Assembly: GCA_033239005.1 (NCBI GenBank)
Contig: BSQZ01000073.1
Span: 1,732,001-1,796,000, forward strand
Length of the DNA stretch: 64,000 nucleotides
Direction of reading: 5' to 3'
From: Lamellibrachia satsuma
Taxonomy: Eukaryota; Annelida; Polychaeta; Sabellida; Siboglinidae
Position numbers and translations under genes: made by a program. Positions 10,201 through 19,600 of this stretch are shown in pieces. Positions within the stretch are counted from its first letter, which is position 1; each line of letters opens with the position of its first letter. The notes below the pieces were generated by a model. That model was not told where the DNA came from. It ran no database searches and saw nothing but the letters and a program-made list of their open reading frames with translations.

Positions 10201-13200
10201 GCGGCATCAAAGAGTTCTGGCGATGCGGTCTGTACCCCCCGCTGAGTCTCGCATACCTGTCTCTGTGCGGCATCAAAGAGTTCTGGTGATGCAGTCTGTA
10301 ATCCCCGCTGAGTCTCACATACCTGTCTCTGTGCGGCATCAAAGAGTTCTGGTGATGCGGTCTGTACCCCCCACTGAGTCTCACATACCTGTCTCTGTGC
10401 GGCATCAAAGAGTTCTGGCGATGCGGTCTGTACCCCCCGCCGAGTCTCCTGCTGGGCGAAACTGTCGACATTAACTGCGTCCGAGGCACTCGTGGCCAGG
10501 TGACAGCTGAAGATCTCCTGGGCCTCCCGCTGACGCTGGAACATGCCACACAGGTATGTGAGAGTCAGTGCTTAAAGGGGTGCGTAGAGGGGTGCAGCAG
10601 CTAGGCCGAACTGTCAACTGAGAGGCTTGATTGCTGCTATTTCGAATCTTGGGTAACTTCGTTCACCCAACTTTGTCTGTGTCTTTCATAAGAGACATTA
10701 AAATATGGGCCTGTAACCATTAATCAATGCACCGCTATATCGCAATACATGGGTTAGCAATACAGTTCTTCAATACGCACACAGTGTATAGATGATTTTT
10801 TACACAAGAATCTATCTTTCCTGTTATTCTGAGTAAAGTAGATTCACATTTAATAATCTTGGAGAATGCTGGGGAAACACCAAAGCAAAGATGGCAGACG
10901 AGGTTGCGAATATCATAACGGGTTTGACTATTTTTGAAGGGTATTACGCCAATTTACTTCATACTGGTGATATTATGGAGGCAGACAATCCAACTGACAC
11001 TATAATATGCAGAGACATTCTGATTACTGTGATATTTGGCTGCGAGGCTTCGATTTGGAGTGAATCGAGAACATGCCCGGTCCCGGACAGTGGCAGCGGG
11101 CGCAAAAGGTTAGCATAACTGATTTAGCAAATAAAATTCATATTGAAATGTTTATTAAATTCATTACTTTATTTTATTGGTCTGCTAGTTATAAGAAATG
11201 AAGAACAATATTTGATATGGTTTATATTTCTTAAATTATTATTTATTCTATTTTAAAGCAGTGTGTTTTAGCTTTAAGGCGTCGCTTGGGTCTAAACGCG
11301 TTTTATTTTCTTATTTCATTATCACTGAACCTACAGAGCTGAAACTTTCATAGATTGCAAGTCCAGGTAAGAGTAATGCTGTGAATTTTTTTCAGAAAGT
11401 TTCATACATATTTTCCCACGGTATGCAGCCATCTTGGATTGAATGTTGCGTGTGACTTATATCAGTAACCATTGGATTTAGAGGACTCAAATTTGATGTG
11501 TAGTTACTCCACATAATCCCAATGAAAACAGTCAGTTGACTTTCCAAGTTTTCAAAAAAAAAATTTTTTCATGATTTTTTTACATCTGAATGTATTTTTT
11601 CATCATGAAATTTTACATTGATGGTTCATTATATAAAATATAAATAATGTTTTCTAAAAAGTTACTAGATAGTTTTCAAGAGCATACTATCAAGAAACAC
11701 TGTAGAAAGTTTCAAGTAATTCTGTCAAACAATAGCAGAGATAAGTGACACGGGAGGCAGTAGGTGTGAGGGAAAACATGTTTTTGAGAAAATCGTGTTC
11801 AAAGTTTATGTACATTGGCACATACATTTCAACATCTGAAAAGCAACCTAGATGATTGAAACTTTGCATACATATTACTGAATGTATAATCTATCAAAAG
11901 GCAAAGTTAAGAGTCATTGGCATTGTAAAATAAATTTCACACAAGTCCCGAGTACCCGACACCCATGTCCATCGTTGCCGACACAGCTGATCTCACCACG
12001 ACAAATGGGACATTCGTCGCCTGAGTCCCATCGATACAGTCTGATGACAGATTTGCATTGATGACCTTGTCGCAACTGGTGCAGAAAGTCTCGAGGCCAC
12101 ACACCACGCCGAGGGTGTGGTACGGTCGACAGCTGGGGTGGAGAGTGTATGCTTCCTACACAACGTGCATAGCAGGTTCGCAACAAGTGATGGCAACACG
12201 GCACAGCGTACAAGTACTGTTGAAAGATCTCCATCAGCATCTGTCTCATCCTCAACCAGGAATCGCGGGACACCTATCTCCTCCAGAAGATCTGCATAAC
12301 CAAACTTCCGTTCAGTGACAGACAGTCTCCGAGACGGATCAGCTGGTACTGTTGATGACCGCATTGATGCCTGGAAAAAATACACAATATAAATGTATTT
12401 CATGAACAAAAAGTATCCAAGACATGTTCAACAACAAAAGCCCCCCCTTGCTACGTATGCAGGGGTATGGCATTGAATGCAATTTATTTTATTGGCATTG
12501 CCATATTATACACACACACACACCCGCGCGCGCGTGTGTATATAGGCTATGTATACAATAATTACCAGGGCAAATTGTAGTAATATAATAAACCATAGAC
12601 ATAGTTACAACTCTGTTTCTGATGTGCCTGGATGGACCCTGGGCCTGAATGTCAACACAACCACGAACATCAACAGCATGAACTAGATCAGCGTCAAATC
12701 GTTTATACAGTAATAGTTATGCCACAAAGGCAATGTTTGGATAAAACGCATGTGAACATATGAAATATCAGAATTAAACTTACACTGCGTGCCATTCTCG
12801 CTGGCACCACGGACGGTGATGGTCGAAGTCGAAGAAGACGAAGTTGTCGCCGCAGGTTCATTGGCGAATTCAACCCTCGATGCCTTCGCATCACACGCTA
12901 ACTGCAACGATGCAAACTTTCGCTGCCTCCCAGTACCGTAACCGCCCACTCGCTTTCGACCAAACGGCATAATGTCGTTTTACAAAGCGATATAAATGAA
13001 CGAAACTCATGGGATAAAAAAAGTCGATCGAATCGAACGTAGCTGGTATTTCAAGCTGACGTCAGAGGATGGAAATTAGTATTACAACCAATTAGAGCGC
13101 TTGATTTGAGGGAATCCGACATCACGTGGTGATGTCCGGCGAATCGTCGTGGCATTCCCCATTCCTTTGTCACCGAGATGGTTCAGAGGCGGTCATTTAT

Positions 13201-13607
13201 AGTCGGAATTACTCGGATACCTCCGGGCACATTTTAAAACTGTTTGTACCATCATACAGAGCGAAAATGGGGCTTTCCCGTGATATGCGCCATGTTGGAA
13301 TGGCAGCGTTTTCCGGCATGCAATGGCTCGCGGAAAATCACCTAATGTCCCATTAGTCTCGGTTCATTTGACATAAACAAAGACTTAGCAATGATAGGCA
13401 TCATACAAAAGACACGTTTTATGACAGAAACGTGTTTATTTCGACAGTGCAACTTACATGAATGGCAAGTTGAATAATATTTATACACGGAAATAGCAAC
13501 AACTCGAAATTCATTTTATTGTCAAAAATCCGTCAAATCCGACCCGAGTCTCCCGTTAAGGACTAAAACTTTGCTGGGCCGGTTAATTTTTTGCTAATTT
13601 CAGACAC

Positions 13608-13644
<37 letters not shown>

Positions 13645-16600
13645 AAACCAAAAATTGCATTTAATATGTATTATAAAGCAATTTTAATATGTTTGCTGAC
13701 CTACAGTCGATGTTTTTAATTTTAGTAAGTATCACAATATGTATCGTATTGTGACTTGGGGATTTGTTCAATAAACAAGTGTGAAGCAGTACTGTGATAT
13801 AACACTTACCTGTTCATCATCTTCTATCTGTTTGTAGTGTTCACATCGGCTCCAGAACTTTATGTTTTCTTCACTGAATTCTTTCTTTAAAAAGTCCTGT
13901 AACATCAACACAACTGATGTACTTATACAAATAAAACATAAATGGTTTGTGCAAGTTAAACCCCAGAAAACAATTATTGCCCACATAACTAAGTTGTGAA
14001 AATAATGAAGTTATGCAACATATACGATAAAATGAGACAAATTGTTTGCGCACTTTCTAAATGCTTTCTTGGACAATTAACTTGTGGGCAGCTCCACAGT
14101 GTCAGACGTACATTTTGTACACTTTAGCCATGCATTGCATGCCTGGATAGAAAGTACAACTTTTTACTACCATATACTATAGGGACCAACTATGACATCA
14201 TTGTCATATATAAACTTCCATCCACCCTAGTCATTCTAAACATATGATGAAAAAAATGCATGGTGTTGGATGTACTCACTTGAACCTGAATTTTCCACCT
14301 GAGTAAGGTCATGGTCAAATCTCTGTGATGTGTGAGGGCATATTGGAAATGTTATGTTATATGCTGATAGGGCAGGAGATTATCTTTTGACTACATCCAA
14401 TAAAATGTTGTGTCTGTGGTACACTGACGAAATAGAGAATAATTTGTCTGGTGTCGGATGTAAATTTTTTTGGTGTCGGATGTATCCGTGTGAAATACAA
14501 AATAACAAGTAGATATAAAATTATGCTTACATTTTCTAAATAATGTAGTTACAATGACAAAACACACTTTTGAGTTTAGATTGAATCTTTTGTATAAATG
14601 CTGAATGACCTTAGATAAAACACATCAGAACAAACTGCCACGACTGCCAACAACAGTTGGTGCATCAATCAACATTCACCTTGATTTCTCCATTTGTCAT
14701 GTACAAAAAAATCTGTGACCTCACCATGGAAATCTACCCCTTCACAACAACCATGTCACCTATATTAACTTTGATTTCCTGATGCACTTCTGTCGTGCAT
14801 CCACAATTTCTATGTAGTTATGGTATCAAGTAATGGTGTCAGTACTATCATCCAAAGAGTCGTCACTAATTGTTACTTCTGTTAAGTCCCGTGAATCAGA
14901 TATATCACCAACCAGCAAGCACTTATTGCCTCTTGCTTATATGCAGTGCACCTGGTGAGTATTAGCTATTGGGAGACAAACTTGACATTCACTCCTGGAT
15001 TTCGTAGTACAGCCAGATCCAACAATGCTACTGTTGTAGTTGCATTGTCTTTGCCACTTTGAACGGAGCACCAAACTGCTCACATGACCATTCCACCAAT
15101 TCCATCTACAATGCCCTTGTCATGTGATGTTGCTGAAAGATTCCAGTCATGACATTCTCTTCTTCCCACAGACGGAGGTTTGAGAATAGGAATCTCTCTC
15201 CCTCTGAGAATGCCGAAATCATGGTCTTGATATAAACTTGGATACTTAGCCTTCAAATGCATGAAGAGTGTATCCATGAACACATTAAGCTTGGTGTGCT
15301 GTAATTCACCCGAGACAATAGCATAGTTGTCAGCCTCAGTGATTCCACTACTTGTCTATGTATCATAGGCAGTAGAGTGTCACTTGGGCATAATTTGACA
15401 AAAGAAAGATGGCCACTGCCCACCAGATTACAAGAAATAATGTCAGAGAGTAAAGGCTAGTGATATTATAAAGTTTTAGATTGGTTATTGCTCCTTCAAA
15501 CCCATTTACCCACTGTACTAGGTATTTAATGTCTAGTTCAATGGTCTTTTGTTGTGCCCCAACTGAATTTGGATTTAGTCTGTGTAATTAGTTCCAAATG
15601 TTGTGCTAATCCAATTATATGGATTAAGAATAGCTATGACATTGACAATGTTTATTAACATCACACAGAAATTACAAACACTTATATTTTCTTAAAAAGT
15701 TGAATCCAAACAGCATGGTGTAAGGTGTTGGGCATGTGGTGTCAGACATACATTTTCTACGTATGTCCGACACCACAACTGGTGGTTAATTATTGCATAA
15801 TAAATTTTTTTAATTTGATTGTTCAAACAAATAAAATTAACATTATATCTCGGTTAGTAAAATCTTGCAACAATCCAACATCAGTGGAGGTTAAAAAATG
15901 CCACTTTTTTTGTGTCAGACATACATGAGTAACATGCTTATTACTAATTTAATTAAAAGTTTAAAATATACCTAAAATAGTTATATCATGTAAATTAACT
16001 AAGTATGTCTGGGATTAAACTCCATAAAATTAATAAATATTAATAAATTATAAAGTAAAGTAGATATAGTGAAACATATTTTAATGGAATTTTTCATAAA
16101 ATATTTTTGTTATTATTGTCATGTCATTAGTTGCACTATAAATGATTACATAACATCTGTTGAAAATGGATTAATGTGATATCTGAAACTATGGAATATT
16201 ACCTTTCAAATGATACCAGACTTGCCCCATTTGAACCAGTTTATAAAAATTACATGACGCTTTACCTGAACGTGGAACTGCACTTGTGTAGTAAAGTGAA
16301 CTGAATAGCAAATTCAGAAACAGAGAAAATTGCAAGCCTTTGAGATTTTGAGTCAAAACAACATCACCAAAGAAAAGAAGTGACTCGATAACGTCAAAGA
16401 ATGGCCAGATAATAAGATATGCCACTCAACAATCTCTTTGAGGCAAGCCACGAGAGATGCCGGTGATAATGGATAGCTCATCCAGAAATGCATCCCAATG
16501 ATCAACTCGGTCAAGGGTTTCAGCGAGTGAGAATAATACAGTACGATACTTACAGTGAATGCAGCCAATCCACTCTTGTCTGAAAGCAGGTTGTTGAAGT

Positions 16601-19600
16601 TGACGGCCCAGCTAGTGGCGCACCCTGCTGGTGGGGTGACACACTGCTGTGCACCTCCTGTCTTTGAGTTCTCAGACACAATGTCTGAATCCAGCTGCTT
16701 CAAACTTTTGGCTGCTGACTGCAAAATATGTTGATACTAAAATCATTTGGAAATTAAAAAGTTTTTTTAAATTTTGGTGCACCCCTAGTCCTTCTTCTCC
16801 CTATCAACCTAGAAGTTTGGTGCACCCCTAGTCCTTCTTCTCCCTATCAACCTAGAAGTTTGGTGCACCCCTAGTCCTTCTTCTCCCTATCAACCTAGAA
16901 GTTTGGTGCACCCCTAGTCCTTCTTCTCCCTATCAACCTAGAAGTTTGCACAGATAATCTGTACCAATATGTCTACATATTCAGCAAGTTTCAAAACTGG
17001 AAACTTATGAAGTTAGAGGCACAGGTCAAATTTGTCACAGGTCTAAATTGAAGTAAATCCTGAGACATCAACTTTATCCTGAAAATTGGTTGATTTGATA
17101 CGGAATGACCCCCCCTCCCCCGATAAATTAATTCAGCATTCTTGTGAAGTGAAGTAACTCTTGTTATAATCTTGAATTAAAATTCTCTTCTGCAGTTTTT
17201 GTCCTAAGCAGCTTTCCCATAAACAACATTAATATTAACTGTTAATTGAGAACTCTGCATTCATTTACAATTCTAGCCTTTCCTACAATCAGTTCTACTG
17301 GAGCAGTATGTATCGTATGACTTTTAATGTCACATGTCACGGTTTATTGTCACCCAATGAAAGGGAGAGCCACAAATGAAAGAAATGGTGCAGGAATGTG
17401 ACAATACCTAAATGTTACACTTGAGTGGCAGGCAGTCTGTGAGTGGTCACACACATATACTGTTGGTACAAAGTCTGATAGTTTTTATCATAAAATCATG
17501 TTATAAATATAGTATAAACTATATCTATCCCAGATAACATATTGACTGCCCAGATGTGTTTTTAATGTATAACTCTTTTTTATTTGACCGATAATCTATT
17601 TATGAACACCAGATCTAACCATCTCATTCAGTACATTAACAAAATATGCCCATGGCCATGGGCATCATGTTATTCTGTGGACATCTGACCCCGATAAGCC
17701 ATCTACAGGCATTGGAAATTGTTGACAGTTGTTTGGTTTGTTTACTGCGAACACACAGAGCTGTCTGATGTTCTGTTTGTTCACTGCGAACACTTAGAGC
17801 TGTCTAATGTTCTGTTTGTTTACTGCGAACACACAGAGCTGTCTGATGTTGTTTGTTCACTGCGAACACTTAGAGCTGTCTGATGTTCTGTTTGTTTACT
17901 GCGAACACACAGAGCTGTCTGATGTTCTGTTTGTTTACTGCGAACACACAGAGCTGTCTGATGTTCTGCAGATAAGGTCTCTTTCCAACTTCCAAGGGTA
18001 GACGTACAGGACGAATACTCCTTATTCAATTTCAAAATAAGCAAACATTTCAGTCAAACTATTCTCAAAAACATATTTGTGGCAGAAAAGTACTGTGTAT
18101 TTCATTTTGAAAGCAGGTCATGATATGCAGCCCATGAATTTAATCTTGAAACTAGACATAAAAATACAAAGAATCTCTGCTAACAAACCTTTTCATTGAT
18201 GACACCAACGTCATTCCCAAAGTGTCGAGATCGACGTGGCCGAGGGAGTGTCGCTGATGCGACTGACGCGTCACTTCTGCCAGTAGCACAGCTATCACCA
18301 GGATCAGACTCGTAGTCGGCCGCATCAACAAAAACGTCCACTTCCCAGTGATCGTCCGTCATGAACGGCGGTGTCGATTTTGGCCGGCTGAACTTTGCAA
18401 TGCGACTAGCAGGGTGCGACTGGGGGGTGCTGACCATGACCATACCCACAGGTACGGGGACTCTAGGGGCGACAGGCAAGGCTGCCCTCGCGGTCTTCCT
18501 AAACGCCCCTTGAGTGTGTTTGGCAGGCAGGGGTGGTGGCAGCATGGAAGTGCTCTGATATTGAGTACTGGGTTGTCTGAAACGTGCCCCGTCTGTATCA
18601 AACGGATGTCGAGTTACAGGCAAAGCTTTCTGCAGAGCCATTTGTACTTGGCTCACCGAACGCTGGGTTTCGGCTGGTCTGGATCGTTTCGAGTGCGGCT
18701 GAACATGTGTGTCAGGTCGGCTCCGCTGGGTGTAGTTCCCACCACGATACGCATCGCTGCAAGTGTAGAAAACGTCTGAATTCTCGGCAGTGGCATCATA
18801 AGTACTCGTTGCAAGGCTAACACGAACAGCATCCCTTGCACTAGAACAGGAATACTTTGTTGACTGAGAAGACGACTTACGGTGAACGGTTTCCGACATT
18901 TTGGTTTCGACTGGCATTTCAACAACACATACCTTGTTACTGACCACTTCCTTACTGGCACAACCCACTCCACTGTCACTAGTACTGCTATTGCTATTGC
19001 TTCTAAGGTACCTGTTTGCTGCTGCTGCTGATTCCTCTGACAACTCCACATGTGCCATGGCTGCGTCCTCTAAAGCATCCTCTAGGTTACAGCACAACCG
19101 TGATATTGTCTGCAATATCAACGTGGTTGACGGTGGAAATTCTGCACAGCAATTCGTTGTTGGGTTCATTGTGCACTGTATGTTAAAGCTGTGTGCTTTC
19201 TGAACGTGAGTTGAATGTCGGTTTAACTGAGGGTCTATTGAGAACACATGGCATGAGCTGCCAAGAAGGATGTTGCTCTGTGTCCCGTCACAGTTAGCAT
19301 CAGACCGGTGAAGAGTCATCAAGCCAAAGAACCGTTTATCATCTGGACACACGCCACATGACACAATGTTATCAGCCGGGTAGTGGGCGATCGTCTTGCC
19401 TGGTGCGTTCAGGAGGTGGACTCCGTCACAGTTGATATGCATCAACACCGACGTGTGCATCTTTTGTTCAATGCGCAAACGACGCACGGCACCTTTCAGC
19501 GACTGTGTCCGCCAACTGGGTGGCCGTGCAAGCGCTGGCATCTCAATTGATCCAACATATCCGACCATGGCACGAATGTTGTCCAGTGTTAGTGTGTTCA

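Noticed and set aside
11914..12273. RING finger reading (GDECPICRGEISCVGNDG)
   Set aside because: The Cys/His spacing does not complete a RING, and the same DNA in another frame matches a Mutator-like transposase pattern that continues from the upstream frame.
13126..13356. 76-codon plus-strand ORF
   Set aside because: No homology recognised; the region may belong to a transposon end; not supported as a gene.
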